A DNA stretch of 64,000 bases from Watersipora subatra (Eukaryota; Bryozoa; Gymnolaemata; Cheilostomatida; Watersiporidae). Positions within the stretch are counted from its first letter, which is position 1. Each line of letters begins with the position of its first letter. Positions 1 to 12,130 of the stretch are shown here, one piece after another. The translations under genes were made by a program, and so were the position numbers. The DNA is taken from NCBI RefSeq assembly GCF_963576615.1, contig NC_088710.1:17541877-17605876 (forward strand), written 5' to 3'. The notes beneath the pieces were generated by a model. The model was given only the letters and a program-made list of their open reading frames with translations. It was not told the origin of the DNA and made no database searches.

Positions 1-2149
1 TAAATTTATGTAAGGTGGTAAACTAGATAGTTATTGTGGTGAAGTGTTGTTTTATACATGTAACTTTACGTAAGGCTGTCATGCTAAGTGCTGCTAACCT
101 TGATCTGTGGAGACATGCGCATGGGACACGATCTAGCGAGCACGTTTTTTTAGTATTGTACACGTTTTGGCTGTGAACTTATTGGATTATTTGAGAGTGC
201 AATAAAATAATAACGACGAATTAGCTGATCGTTTATGTATATTAAAGTGCCAACAGTTTAACCACAGTTATATTTTTATACTACAATACTATAACAAGTC
301 ATTTTCAATAGGTAGTCTAATATATTAGCCAATTCCTTTCATTAGAAAAGTCTTAAATATGTTAAAAAAATAAGCACACGTGTACATGTCTTCCTGAGCA
401 GTAGTTTAAAATGAACATTGTTGATTGATAAACATTATTAACCTTGAGCCACTTTAAATATTAAACTTGTGGTTTATCTTCAGGCTATAAAACTTTTATC
501 GAGAAGAAATGACCTTCGAGCAAATAGAAATCATTTAAGAAGTCAATTATATAAGCCATATTTAGCTTATTTGGCAGATCACTCTTGCAAGTACTGCACA
601 CTATTGACATCGTTTCTGGCAGATATACTATAGACTATAGTGTTGCTAACATGTAGTTTGTCTGCAGGTTGTTAACATCTGTTTGAGTTTGCATTGAATG
701 TATAGTTGTAGACTCACTTTCCTTTTGTAGTTCATTGTCAGGTACATCAATGATATACAGCTCCCCAGCAGATATACAGCTGTATATGGGGGGGCTGTAT
801 ATCATTGGTTACATGTGGCCACATGTGCATAACAATTAGAAAAGCGGTCGAGAGGGCTTACGCAGACATTGTGAGACACGTTACCTCACTCGTACATCTA
901 CGCGTACATGTATCTATTACCGATTTGGGATTTATCATTTCGTGAGCTTACAACTCTGATGACCAGTTATCGCAGCTTTGTCGAGCCAATCGAGATGTGT
1001 AATCTGGCATTATGCGAATGGCGGTTCCATTTTTAGCTTTTGCATGCGTTTTTCTTTTACTGCAAAATCTATATGCGTACGTAATTATATTTGTTTATAC
1101 ATCTAGTCATATATGTAATTTTATTTGGCGTACTGCAATGTAAATTGACCTCTTCCGGAAAATTTCATCAGTCTAGTCAGATTGAAGTTTTTTTGCATAT
1201 ATTTATTTTCAGTTTCATTAAACATATTAAAACACTTGCATATCGCTAAAGTTATTAGATATACCACCGACGCGACGTGTATATTTATTAATAGTGTTGA
1301 GTCTATTTAAGCTAAGCAGTTAATGTAGCTCAGTATCAACCTTATACATAATAAATGAATAACCAAATTGGGTAGTTTAGCGTATATCGTAGGACTAGTA
1401 GTCGTAAGACAAGTGTTGCAAATGCCGCCGAAACTTCGGAACATTTTTCTCGGAGGCATTACATGAATTGCATTCATTTTAAATAAGGCACACATATTGT
1501 AAGCAAAACTGTGAAAATGCACTAACCTTTTAAAAAATCTTCAACTGATTAATTTTATAAGCAGCTTAGATTAGTGGTTAATCTCCTATCATTCTTCAAC
1601 TGCAAGTTTATGCTCTTTCGAGCTATTTTTGCTAGTAGTATTTTTGCTACTATTTTTTAGTAGGGCTTCGTTTAAATCTTCCGATTACATGGTAATTAGG
1701 ATTTTTATCCAATACGCAGTGATCAAAACTCCAACATATATGATCCTTGGTATAGCTAATGCAGCCACCAGTGTTACTCAAACTGTTGAAGGTTATAACT
1801 TAAAACACAAACATCCTGTTTAGGAGTGCAACTCGAGCTCACATTTTTGAAGGTAATTAGTATTGTTTTGGGTTAACGTCGTGTTAAAGCAAGCTGGTTA
1901 TATAGAAATATTTGTATAATTATGTGATATTTTACTTGTCATCCCAGATATGAGGAAGACTCATGAGAAATCCTCTTGTTTTGGTTCTATTATTTATGCT
2001 GGGGATTTCTATGCCATTATTTTATAACACATAGTTATATAACATTTTTATAATTTTAAAATTCTCCATACTTGAATAATAAATAACAAAGAAATTGTAT
2101 GTTGCATAAGTGACTGGCTTTGTAGAGATTCGTCCTTAAACACAGTTTC
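1..2149. other. Upstream region without a recognised gene
   Basis: AT-rich sequence before the MYDGF start codon. I see no convincing coding exon. The one clear structure is the hairpin at 748-807, listed separately. The promoter and 5' untranslated region of MYDGF probably lie in the right part, but I cannot point to a TATA box or a defined start site. Confidence 0.5.
748..807. repeat. Imperfect palindrome / hairpin
   Basis: CAATGATATACAGC at 748 is mirrored by GCTGTATATCATTG ending at 807. C-rich and G-rich stretches pair inside the arms, and a further ATATACAGCTGTATAT palindrome forms the centre. Its role is unknown. It may be a relic of a small fold-back element. Confidence 0.6.
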
Positions 2150-2275
2150 ATGATGCCAACTTTGCTGAGTTCAATTCTGTTTCTTTCCATCTGCATTCCC
2201 TCTCTCATTGCAACAGAGACATATGATTTTGAGCTGAAACCTGCTGGAATAGAGCAGCAAGTAGAACATGAAGCT
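2150..2275 (+). CDS. MYDGF: MYDGF exon 1 (signal peptide and first strand)
   Basis: Codes residues 1-42. It starts at a double ATG and runs through a hydrophobic leader rich in Leu, Ile and Ser, then ETYDFELKPAG, which parallels the FDVRPGG of human MYDGF. It ends at GCT before the donor GTAAGT, phase 0. Confidence 0.85.
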
Positions 2276-5200
2276 GTAAGTTTTGTTCTAATCTCTTTAG
2301 TACTGCATAGTGGTGTAACAGGTTGTATGTTTTTTGCGGTGTAAACATAGAACTAACCATATGTGGTGGGTGGTTCTGTTTTTTAAAGAATCTTGCAGAA
2401 GAATGCTGGTCCTCGTTAACTGGTAGTTGTAGGCATACTATTGATGCTACTAGGAATACTGGTTCTGCTAAATTGAATTCTTAATTTAATAGATGTATCT
2501 TGGCACTGCACATTACACCAGTTTTTAGATTTTTAAAAGCCAAAATTTGCATTGGAAATAGTTTACATGTTTACATTAACCCTTTTCGATGGGTCAAAGT
2601 CTCCCAGAAATAACCGAAGCCTATGTAGTTTTCGTTGAAAATTCAATACAATCGGTAGTCTATGAACGTGCATGGCTTGAACTCAAATTTATTTGTATTA
2701 GCAAGTTATTTTGTACATCAAGGTTTTTTCACATATGAATTTCAACAACTGCTTATATATAGTATGCTTTGAAACATTCTTTTCAGCACAGACAATTGCT
2801 ACAGTCCTTAAACCATATTGTTTTTTTTGTTCCTTTATCATCATCCAAGCTACTATAACCATCACTTTTGTCATTGCATTTGAAGTCGTTAGCATTTACA
2901 TTACCACCATCATCTGAATTATTATCATATCAATCAGTCAAAAGATACTTGATCATCGCTGGAACATAGGCAATTTTAGATTTTCATTTAAAATGTCCAG
3001 TTGTTTGCCAACTCATTTCTTCTCGACCCATTTTTAGTAGGATCGCGTTTCCGTTTTCTTTAACCAGTATCATTACGTAATGCACCCTCAGATGGTTGTT
3101 ACATCTCGTTATTCAGAGATGAATACTGACAATATTTAGGGTTTAATAACATTGATATCCTTTTCCGGTGTTACTAGGCGATGACTTTATTAACCTCTAA
3201 CCAAAACGACGTAAATGTCATCTGCCCACGGGACCGATAAAAAACGTTTATGTCGTTTCCCCAGCAAAAGGGTTAACATTTAGTTAAATCCATTGTTTAA
3301 TAGGCGCAGTGTACATGGACAATCATTCATGTTTAAAAACTTGATATTTATTGATTCAGTTCTGTCATATTTATGATTCTTGAATTCTTTGAGTTTTCAA
3401 CTGTTGAATTGAAAGCATTGGGGAAATTACTCTGTGAAGATAGTCATTTTTTCTACAATTTGTCATGGAAGAATATTTCAACGTTTCAGGTTATTGGTCT
3501 CTCCCATGCCATGTTATGAAAATGATTCTTTTATACCTGGTTCCTTTTTAAATCTAATCAGAATAGTGTTTGGTAATCTCAAATCTGCCTTGGCTAACAA
3601 GTTGCAAGTGTTTTTGTATCACTGATGGGCTTTTAAAATTTAAACATTTTCTCCAAATTGATAATTGCCTCGCACAAAACCACCTTATCAATGAAAAGAT
3701 GATGTTATGGTTTTTTAGATGTATAACAGGACAATTATATTACAGCCATGTGATCTTTTCATCAATTTATACTTCGGGGCCTTGAAAGTCAGAGCAATGA
3801 TTTTATCTTTATGCCGTGTTCTCAGGGTTTTGAGCCACCTTCCCTGTATGTGTAAGCTGGATACTTTCATTCAGTACTGCACACTGATTCGCTTACAAAT
3901 TTTTTGTAAAAATTATCACTTTTTTCAATATATATTTTTCAATAATTGTTTTGATATTTTTTCTATCGTGTTACAGATCAGATATTTAGCCAATTCTTTT
4001 TGGACCACTAAATGCATGTGTCATAAAATTTAGTTGTACATTTATGGACAATGAAGTGAAAATGGAAATGTTTATTTTTGCTCTGTTGGTTGTAGTTTGG
4101 CGTCACATGCCGGTTTACCTACTCAGCGGAAGGAGGTACCAAAGAGGTGAGTTTGGCCCTCTATCTCGTTGGTATATTGCAAAGCTAACCTTGCATCATT
4201 ACTCGTCACTCATTATTTCGTCAGTCAATACTATTGTAGAGCCAGATAAACTTATCCCAGGGAAAAAGGGGCGAAAATATCCTGTAAGACAATTGAAGAG
4301 CGTTTAGCTTGTCTTACAATTGATCATTGAACAATGGATACTGTTTGTTTATTCTGACTTTAAGTAGGCTAGTAGCAGTCTTTATAAAACGTTAACACTT
4401 ATGTACATATCGTCATTAGTCAATGCAGTAACTATTTGAGTTACGACCTGTGTGGCTTACATGTGCTTTCACTTACAACCACGTTCAGCAGATTCAGTCT
4501 CGCTCACTTGTTGAGTTGATATCGTCATGGTGATATGTGAGCGCAAACAAAAAAGGCCATATGCACAAAGAGAGTGTAGATGATGTACAACTGAAAATAA
4601 ATTTGAAATTGCTTTTTACATGCATATATTTTTTATTTTTTTATTTCTGTAATAATTGGTATGTTCTGTTTCCAATAAGAAACGCTTGAACCATTTTACA
4701 TTTGAACTTTTAAAACTTATACGCTCGGCTTCTTATGCCTTTAAGTGTACACCTAGAATGTACACCTAGAATGTATACTGTATGAATGTATACTGTATGA
4801 ATGTATACTGTATGAATTACTACTGTATGAATTACGACTGTGTCGGTGTATCCGCTGGTTGGTGGGAACCACTCGTGAATGTATCTGACAATGCATCAAA
4901 ATGGTTGTAAGATTTGTGCATTATACAGGTCTCGACTATACATGGTCTCGACTATGTATGCGCGTATTACACCTACAGTGTAACCTTGCTTGAAACCATC
5001 TCAGTGAAGGTAATTGATGTGTTTCATAAAAAATTGTTATGTACCAGACTAGGACTCGTGACATACGGCATAGGATACTGACAGCCTCCCATCTGTGTCA
5101 ATCTGGCCACAGTTACCACATCTTTGCTATAATACGAGTGGAGCTCCGTGGCGTTAAAAAATTAAACAAATTTTCACGTAAGGAAAGACTCATAAGAGCA

Positions 5201-8200
5201 GACTGCCAGGGCTCCGTGTGTTACCTACGTATGTAACGCTACCTACGGCTTATGTAATGTGAATAAGGGGGACCACTGAAAGCGATGTCAGGCCCTATTG
5301 TATATCTTAGAACTTTGATTTTCTGTATAAATGCACAATGATCTAACTGATTACAAACACAATCATGTTTCTTCATATGCAGTAACGATAATTGCCCTCA
5401 ATGAAATCCTTCAGATAGCTGTGATGAAACTATGTAATAATTTGTGTTGACAATGATAGAAATCACAAGCAATGTTGGGTTTATTAAACATTATATAAAA
5501 ATATTATCAATGCTATTAAATATTATATAAATATATTATAAATACTATTAAATATTATATAAATATATTATAAATATTATTATATAATTATATTATAAAT
5601 ATTATTAAACATTATATAAATGTATTATAAATATTAATAAATATTATGTAAATATTGTCAAATACTATATAAATACGCATATTATTAAATATATTATTAA
5701 ATATTGTTCTTGTATCAATTCTTTTCCAGCACTGGACTATTACAATGAAGAGGAGTAAGGACCACAAAGATGTCCTCTGCGTTATAGAGCGCCCTGATGT
5801 CCAGTCATATCTTATGTTTGAGGCCATTTCCGTACATATGGTCAATGCCGATGTGAAAAGCGGCAAAGTTTTTGTAAGTTTTTATAGGCTAAACTTACTG
5901 ACTCAATACAAACGATATTTAAGACTATGTTTCTAAAGTTATAACATTTTAAAGATCGAAGTGTCTTTTGTGTTTCTGAAATGATCGTCGTTCCTGAAGA
6001 CCGTCAATTTTTGGTTCATCGCTCATGTCATCAGATGTTAGTGGAATGCAGATAAGGTCTCATTCAAATCCTTATAAAGTTATTCAAGTTTGTTCCATGT
6101 CTAATGTTCAGATAAAGCCAGCTTATAGTCATAGATTTATTATGTCTAGAGCAGGGGTCGGCAACCTGTGGCTCCGGAGCCGCATGCGGCTTTTTCATTC
6201 CCTCACTGCGGCTCCCTCTGACATTGGATTTTTTTCCTTCTCTATATGCCAAGTAATTCATAAAACTATAGAAGTTTTATAACTAGATTTCGTAAGACAA
6301 TTTAAAAAATGTAATTATAGTGAGAAATCAAACATTTTTGCTTGTTATGGGTCTTTATTTACGTTCTATTATTACTAGTACCTTATCACATGATTGTCAT
6401 GTGGCTTTAACTTTAACATAAAAGTACAGAAAACGTACTACCAGGTTTTCCAAAGGGATCGCTATGAGATACCTTTTAGTATTATGTCAACAAACGGGGT
6501 TAAACAATTATAAATCTAGTAAGGCTGGCCAGCCACTTAGGACTGCAATATCCTCAACAACACTACTGACAAACAACAACACTAATACAGGTAGTACACC
6601 TTATAACAATTTATGCGACAATAAAACAGCCAAAACTATTTTGTTGTTGTTTGCAAAAGTGTAATTTTGTTTTCTCAGCAATTAAATCATTATACATGCC
6701 ACACCATTTCGTTTTATGGTGTAAACGTGGTATATAAGCATTAAAAGCTAAACAAAAAAGTGGATGAAGTATTTATTTTTTGTAATTAAAAGTATTAAAG
6801 GGGGTTTGTGGCTCCCATTGTGTTTTTTCTTGCGAAAAACGGGTCCAAATGGCTCTTTGAGTGGAAAAGGTTGCCGACGTCTGGTCTAGAGAATGAATAG
6901 CCCATGGATAGTTTAATTTTCTATATTATAGCTAAGGCCTACAATCTTACCTACAGGTTGGTTGTGCATTACGGAGTTTGCCTTCTCAGGTTTTTGCATA
7001 TGCTTGAGAAGACAACTGTGATTTAAAGTTGCATGATTATTGTTCAATACAGTAACACCTTGAGATATGAGCTTAATGCGTTCCGTGACCGAGCCTGTAG
7101 TTTGATTCACTCGTATCTCCTCCATTCTCAAGTCAGCTTTTCCTGCGTATAATAACTAAATACGGATTAATCTGATTATCCCAACCTTTGAAAAACCACC
7201 TCAAAACAGGATAATGCAATGGAAAAACATGTTTTTAATCATTCTAGTTCAACATTTAAGCTCACAAAGTAACAAATAGCTATCTATTGGTTATGTTCTG
7301 CAATAAAATGTAACATTATAATGTAGAGTACTGTATGGAGTTCTTACTTTCGAGACAGATGGTAGTGACGAACAGTGATGTAAGAGTTATTTGACAGCAA
7401 TGCGTTTGGTACGCTACACTTTTGTGAAACTACGCATCATAACATAAACTTAAAATTTAACTTAAATTGATTTACCATGCTACACACATACTTAAAAATA
7501 AGTTTTAATCTCATGTGACTCTGAACTTAATTCTAATCTTGTTTTGATCTTCATGTTTCTTTTTCCAGCTTGGCTTTTTTGTCTCGCTTTTTGACTCACT
7601 TTCACCTTCTACTTTAGCCAGTCTTGTTAAACTTTCTCACACTGATCAGACGAGAAAGATTGATCGATACTGTTTTGTGAGCAGCATCCCGAATTCTCGG
7701 CCACTCAGTAACCACGTCAATAACCGTTTCATATGCTCGTATCTCAAATTTGTCTCCGTAACTCAAGGCAAAAATTTGGTCAAAATTTCCTCTTATCTCA
7801 AATTGCTCATATGTCAAGACACTCATATCTCAAAGTGTTACTTTGGTCCATACTTTTACCATTAGTTCCTAGATACTGTTTCAAATATATGGGTTTTTAT
7901 GATTTGATATTCATAACCTCTGGAGATGCCTGTTCTAGAATTATGCAGGTTTATCCGTAATCCGTTATTGCTAGCATTTTTTAAATTTAAACTTTCAAAA
8001 GTTTTTCAAGTTAGCAGCTTTGTTTTGTAAGATATTAATATATTCATCAAAGTTGGTTTTTGTTTTAATAAATCAAATGCCGAAACTTTTGAAAGTCATA
8101 AATCATCTTCTGATGGCGTCAAAGTTAGTTTTATCATGTGCATCATGTTATAGTTTGTTATTAAATATATGGATACCTTATCCATTGTTCCTCAGTCATA

Positions 8201-10696
8201 AGGTTTTCTGTATTGTTTTTTGTCTTTGTTGTCTTAATCGAATGCGGTTTAGTTTAAATTGTATTTCCTGTTTCAGAAGGACCATGAGACTAAACTGCCT
8301 GATGACAACCTGGTTGTTAACCATGGTACAAACACAGGTAGGTCCTTGTTTACCCACTCCTATTACTTATAGCCTTTTTCTACCGGTCGTACACTGTTTC
8401 TATCCTGCGGATTTGGAATTGTCTGCACGTTGAATAAGTGTTTCAATGGATATTCGTATGTTGCGGATTAATGCAGAAGCTTTGTCAAAAAAGATATAGA
8501 TTTCTATGTGAGATGTCATAGTGGGGCACTGATGTCTCGCTTGGCAGTACGCTTTCGAAATAAGAACGATTCAAATGTGGAAATGTTTAAAATGGAGTAG
8601 CTTGTCCGGCATTTTCTTGCTTATCATTCACAAGTGTGGTTTCCATCTTTCGCAAGCGTAAAACATTCGATAAAAATTTGCGAATAGCAAAACTTGCTTC
8701 ACTTGTAGGTTTTTTCGTGTCCATCTTGTGAATGACTCGCAGATTAATTGTGTCATGAAAACATAGTGATATATTGGCATTAGCTGTTAATATTCATGCT
8801 TTAATCTGTGCAGGCCATCTTGCTTGCAGTTCTTGGCTATATGGTTAATAATTCCTGTGTAATTTAATGGGGAATTGATTTTGGAGTTTCCATTCTTCGG
8901 CAGCTTTCGATTCAATTCAAGGAGAGTGTGATACATTTTGCTGACTTTTGCAAGATATTAATTATAAACTTATTGACCGAGACAGCTGCAGACATACTGG
9001 CTGATCTAATCCTCTGATAGGTAAAGTCATAGAGTATATTCATACATCGTAAGTTGGCTGGTTTTGTCTCACTCATTCTCAAATCGCCATCAACAAACAG
9101 AAAGAATGTATTCTGTGAGAAATTCAGCATGTTTCTGTTAAAGCGTTTGGCCCCTCCATATTTTAGTTTCGAACTGATTATAATGTGTATTTATATATAT
9201 ATATATTCTATATATATAAATATATTTATGTGTATTCCAATTTTAACCCTTTTGCAGGCATAGCGACATTATTGTTGTTTCGCGATACTAATGCCAATGG
9301 GCTGAGCGACTATTAAGTCGCTACGCCAACGTTTTTTATAAATTGATTTCTGGTGAGCTTATTGTGTTTTTTCATTTAATTTTATTAATAGTAAAATAAA
9401 ATATATTGGTCTTTGTTATCAATCAAAAAATTAGCCGTTTTAAGAAGAAAAAAAGATCGTTTTTGCAATACTAAACGAACGAAAAATCCGAAATAAAAAC
9501 GTATTTGAATAAAATGTAGATTTTTGTTTGTAGCTTGTTTATGCTTCTGTTACTGCTTTCTGAATATTTTCCCAGAGTGCAACAACTTTCTTTTACTGTC
9601 ATGGCGTCCTCCGAAGGCTGTAGGCAAAAGCAAAGCTATAGAGGAACAATAATAAGCACATGATGTCAAGACTGTGGTGTAGGCCTCTGCACGGGCAAAG
9701 GCTTCCAAAATAACTATAGCTAGAGAAACACTTATATAAAAATTTGACTTATAAATGTTTATTTGTATTTACCTGTATAATAAAAACATAATACGCATAT
9801 ACAATATCATAAATAAAAGTGTATCAATGATTTTTTTTTAAATCAATTTGTAAAAGATTAATCTGCCCAGGGGGTCTCAAATAGCCCAAAAAAACTTGCA
9901 CACGAAAGGGTTAAATTGTCTTTTGTATTTCAAAAAAATACTATAAACCTAGCATTTATATTATTAGAAGTCCATCACAATTTTCAAAATAACATTTGAA
10001 CTCACTAAAATTTAAGCTTTTGTTTCTATGATGGTTTACAAATGTTAAGGTGGAGCTGCACAGATCGATCACTTGTTCTTATAAACTCAGGGGCTGACGG
10101 TTGGAAATGTTATGCAATAACATCAGCATTAGGTCCAGTCTGGTGGGATTAGCGCAGAGTGTTTCTGTACTGCTCGCACTTCATTGGCTAATTATTTTCA
10201 ATCCTGAGTCTAATTTTTGTCTTTTGGAAAGTTGCCAAAAAAAATAAGCCCACCAATTCCTGTTTTGATTAATAAAGCTAGAAAGGTGTTGTTAAAAAAG
10301 TCTTAAATCGGTGACAAAATTGGCCAATATACAGTCAGTGTGGGGATTATCGAACAGCAGCAATACCGTATTAGGTAGTATCTTCAAACATCAAAATGTT
10401 ACTTCTGTCTAAACTTTGCTGCCATAAAACATTGGCCTGTATCACTATTTTTATGGTCCGTCAATTGTTGCCGAAAAACTCGCTTCTTATTACAAAATAT
10501 GTATCACCACTTGTTTTATAGGTCATCAATTGCTGCTAAAAGTTGCTGCTTTGGAGTACAAATTAATTTTCAGTGAGTCTCTTCTCTGCCCTGTCTCATC
10601 ACCAATTTTCTTGCAGTGTCTAACTCGGACTCATTCAAGAATGAGATGTCAGTCCTCCGTGTACGGGCCACCATTCATCCACACAGTGAACTTTAG
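2150..10696 (+). CDS. MYDGF: MYDGF-like secreted/ER protein, five exons, 153 residues
   Basis: Spliced gene rebuilt by eye: exons 2150-2275, 4096-4146, 5730-5873, 8277-8337 and 10617-10696 (462 nt with stop). All junctions are GT-AG and the phases are 0, 0, 0 and 1. Residues 1 to about 21 form a hydrophobic signal peptide. Family hallmarks follow: TCRFTY then EGGTKE (residues 46-59), a W at 61, SKDHKD at 68-73, and CVIERP then SYLMFE at about 76-88. Cys47 and Cys76 have the same spacing (29) as the two cysteines of human MYDGF. The protein ends in HSEL, resembling the KDEL-like RTEL of the human protein, so ER/Golgi retrieval by the KDEL receptor is likely. Human MYDGF is about 173 residues, so this one is slightly short at the N-terminus and in the tail. 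In mammals it is a secreted, cell-protective factor; its role in invertebrates is not established. Adjacent ATGs occur at 2150 and 2153; I chose the first. All four introns carry repeats; those in introns 1, 3 and 4 are recognisable transposable elements. Confidence 0.9.
2576..3276. mobile_element. TTAA-flanked MITE, piggyBac-like, copy 1
   Basis: A 701-bp segment with TTAA at 2576 and at 3273. The inner ends are an inverted pair: CCCTTTTCGATGGG on the left and CCCAGCAAAAGGG on the right. It shares its interior with the copy at 43513-44211 (for example TTGAAAATTCAATA near the left end and GTCGTTTCCCCAGC near the right end). TTAA target duplication is the signature of piggyBac-type transposition. 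No transposase frame is present. It lies in intron 1 of MYDGF. Confidence 0.75.
4096..4146 (+). CDS. MYDGF: MYDGF exon 2
   Basis: Codes residues 43-59 (FGVTCRFTYSAEGGTKE). The acceptor is GGTTGTAG before 4096 and the donor is GTGAGT after 4146. The 51-nt exon is too short to find by frame length; it was found because the conserved Cys and EGGT motif was missing between exons 1 and 3. Cys47 lies here. Confidence 0.88.
4747..4838. repeat. Short tandem repeats in intron 2 of MYDGF
   Basis: Two copies of a 13-bp unit (TGTACACCTAGAA) are followed by three copies of a 15-bp unit (TGTATACTGTATGAA), then decayed versions with TACTGTATGAATTA. Confidence 0.8.
5485..5710. repeat. AT-only degenerate tandem repeat before MYDGF exon 3
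   Basis: About 220 bp of degenerate units built from AAATATTATATAAATATATT, ending about 20 bp before the exon 3 acceptor. The repeat therefore sits where the branch point and pyrimidine tract must be; the tract TTCTTTTCCAG itself is intact. Confidence 0.7.
5730..5873 (+). CDS. MYDGF: MYDGF exon 3
   Basis: Codes residues 60-107. The acceptor CTTTTCCAG precedes 5730 and the donor GTAAGT follows 5873; phase 0 on both sides. It contains the conserved Trp61, the DH pair, Cys76 with the following ERP, and SYLMFE. Confidence 0.9.
6152..6883. mobile_element. Non-autonomous hAT element with intact 8-bp target duplication
   Basis: A 732-bp element in MYDGF intron 3. It starts with CAGGGGTCGGCAACC and ends with GGTTGCCGACGTCTG, the terminal inverted repeat of Charlie-type hAT elements. 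It is flanked on both sides by the perfect 8-bp duplication GTCTAGAG (6144-6151 and 6884-6891). Subterminal GTGGCTCC and ATGGCTCTTT motifs are also typical. No transposase remains. The intact duplication suggests a fairly recent insertion. Confidence 0.88.
7050..7845. mobile_element. Pogo/Tigger-like TA element, copy 1
   Basis: It begins CAGTAACACCTTGAGATATG after a TA dinucleotide, with the characteristic ATGAGCTTAATGCGTTCCG just inside. It ends in the inverse, CTCATATCTCAAAGTGTTAC, with small changes in the last bases. It shares ends with the copy at 47290-48544, which carries a transposase C-terminal relic. It lies in MYDGF intron 3. Confidence 0.7.
8277..8337 (+). CDS. MYDGF: MYDGF exon 4
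   Basis: Codes residues 108-127 (KDHETKLPDDNLVVNHGTNT) plus the first base of codon 128. The acceptor is CTGTTTCAG before 8277 and the donor is GTAGGT after 8337. It corresponds to the stretch around SDVPLKTEEF to VAHRPG in the human protein. Confidence 0.82.
9243..9914. mobile_element. TTAA-flanked MITE, piggyBac-like, copy 2
   Basis: TTAA at 9243 and 9911 encloses CCCTTTTGCAGGC and GCACACGAAAGGG, an inverted pair close to the ends of the copies at 2576 and 43513. The interior differs, so this is probably a sister subfamily. It lies in MYDGF intron 4, just after a TA microsatellite (9192-9232). Confidence 0.65.
10617..10696 (+). CDS. MYDGF: MYDGF exon 5 with KDEL-like end
   Basis: Terminal exon coding residues 128-153, ending IHPHSEL and TAG. 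The acceptor TTTTCTTGCAG precedes 10617. FKNEMSVLRVRA aligns with the FKAELSKLVIVAK of human MYDGF. The HSEL tail fits the ER retrieval consensus. I see no AATAAA in the next 400 bp, so the polyadenylation site is undefined. Confidence 0.85.
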
Positions 10697-11157
10697 GAAC
10701 CCCTCATATGCAGCTATGTAGAAATGTACCTTACACTGACCTACTGGTTTCCACTGCCGCTATTTAATGCCTTATTGACCTCTACACCACTAAACAACAC
10801 AGTATTCAAGTCTAGTTGGCTCTGGCGCTGGTCTCTAGCAAACCATAGCTGCTTCAAGTAGCATTTTCTCTTTTTGTTTTGTCAGAGCAGGAGGTATTGC
10901 ATTTTAAGTGTTTCTCTTCTGCTACTATTGTCTATTATAAACTTATTGTCTGGCATTATCTAGTTTGTAAAAGAATTGATTTAACATTATATGGCAGCGA
11001 CATTATTGAAATTCACTTAGTTTGTTATGTTTGGCAACAATAATGTATGAACATATATCCTCTCAAACACTGAAACTTATTGCTTAGTATAAATACAATG
11101 CCTGATGACAAACTGTTTTATCGTGTATGTGTAACTCTTTATTGGCATTAGTAATTA
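10697..11157. other. MYDGF 3' untranslated region and spacer
   Basis: AT-rich sequence after the MYDGF stop. It must include the 3' untranslated region, but I cannot identify a clear polyadenylation signal. No other feature seen. Confidence 0.4.
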
Positions 11158-12037
11158 TTAAAGGTTGACTTGCAACAAAATTCACATTACAGTTATTTGG
11201 TATCAAAAGATTCACCATGTCTTACTCTGTTGTGTTGTAGGTGCCAAATATGTGGAAATGTGATCACAAGCTTTTAAAAGCTCAAAAACGAAAAGCCGCT
11301 GTAGATTGGAATCTCTTTATTTCGATGACGTAGCCACGAAATTTTGTTATCGTCTTGTCACGTATGTTCTCACGTGAATTGAAAGGCCAATACAAAGCTC
11401 AATATAAAACTTATCGTAGTACTAGTTTATGACAAACACTTTGGGTTTTACCGAAGACCCCGTATCAAATATAGATGCTCGCTATTTTACAGTTTTGTTT
11501 TGGCCTGGTCTAATCGGCAAGTCGTAATCTGATCATGTGACCCAATACTTCGCAAATAATTTTTGCAGCACTTTTCGATTATCACAGGTGACCAACAGGC
11601 TCGTCATGATTGTCAGACAATGATATGTACTCCTTCAAGCTAAGGCTAAAAATTAAACAAATTTCTACAGTAAGTTATAAGATATCAGTGCTAAAAGTGA
11701 CAGCATTATGATGACGATAAAACAGACGCGTAAGAACAATAGACATACTTTTATTAAATGCGTGAAGTATATTTGTGAAAATATTTCGACGAATAAGGTT
11801 GCAAGAAAGTGTAAACAGAAACCATCTCTCGCAACTACATCACATTTGAGCCATCTTGGAAAGGGAATCCAAACTACGGCGGTCTCGTGTGGCGATTTTC
11901 TGTTCGTTTTTGAGCTTTTAAGAGCTTGTAATCACATTTCCACATATTTTGCACCTACAACACAATAGAGTAAGACATGGTGGATCTTTTCATATCAAAT
12001 AACGGTAATGTAAATTTTGTTGCAAGTCAACCTTTAA
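11158..12037. mobile_element. TTAA-flanked element with long terminal inverted repeats, complete copy
   Basis: An 880-bp element. TTAA at 11158 precedes AGGTTGACTTGCAACAAAAT, and the inverse ending in TTAA closes at 12037. The inverted arms run for about 130 bp, including the GGAAATGTGATCACAAGC stretch and its inverse. A 3' part recurs at 52030-52713 and one arm at 59754-59898. No transposase frame. TTAA flanks at all three copies support piggyBac-type mobilisation. Confidence 0.78.
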
Positions 12038-12053
12038 CAAAATGATGTTTTTC

Positions 12054-12130
12054 ATTAAATGCGTTACATGCATTAAATGCGTTACATGCATTAAATGCGT
12101 TACATGCATTAAATGCGTTACATGCATTAA
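12054..12130. repeat. 18-bp tandem repeat, about 4.3 copies
   Basis: Perfect repeats of ATTAAATGCGTTACATGC directly beside the right end of the TTAA element. Confidence 0.92.

Noticed and set aside
8020-8433. 137-codon + strand frame
   Set aside because: It overlaps MYDGF exon 4 in another frame and has no family similarity; a shadow with hydrophobic AT-rich codons.
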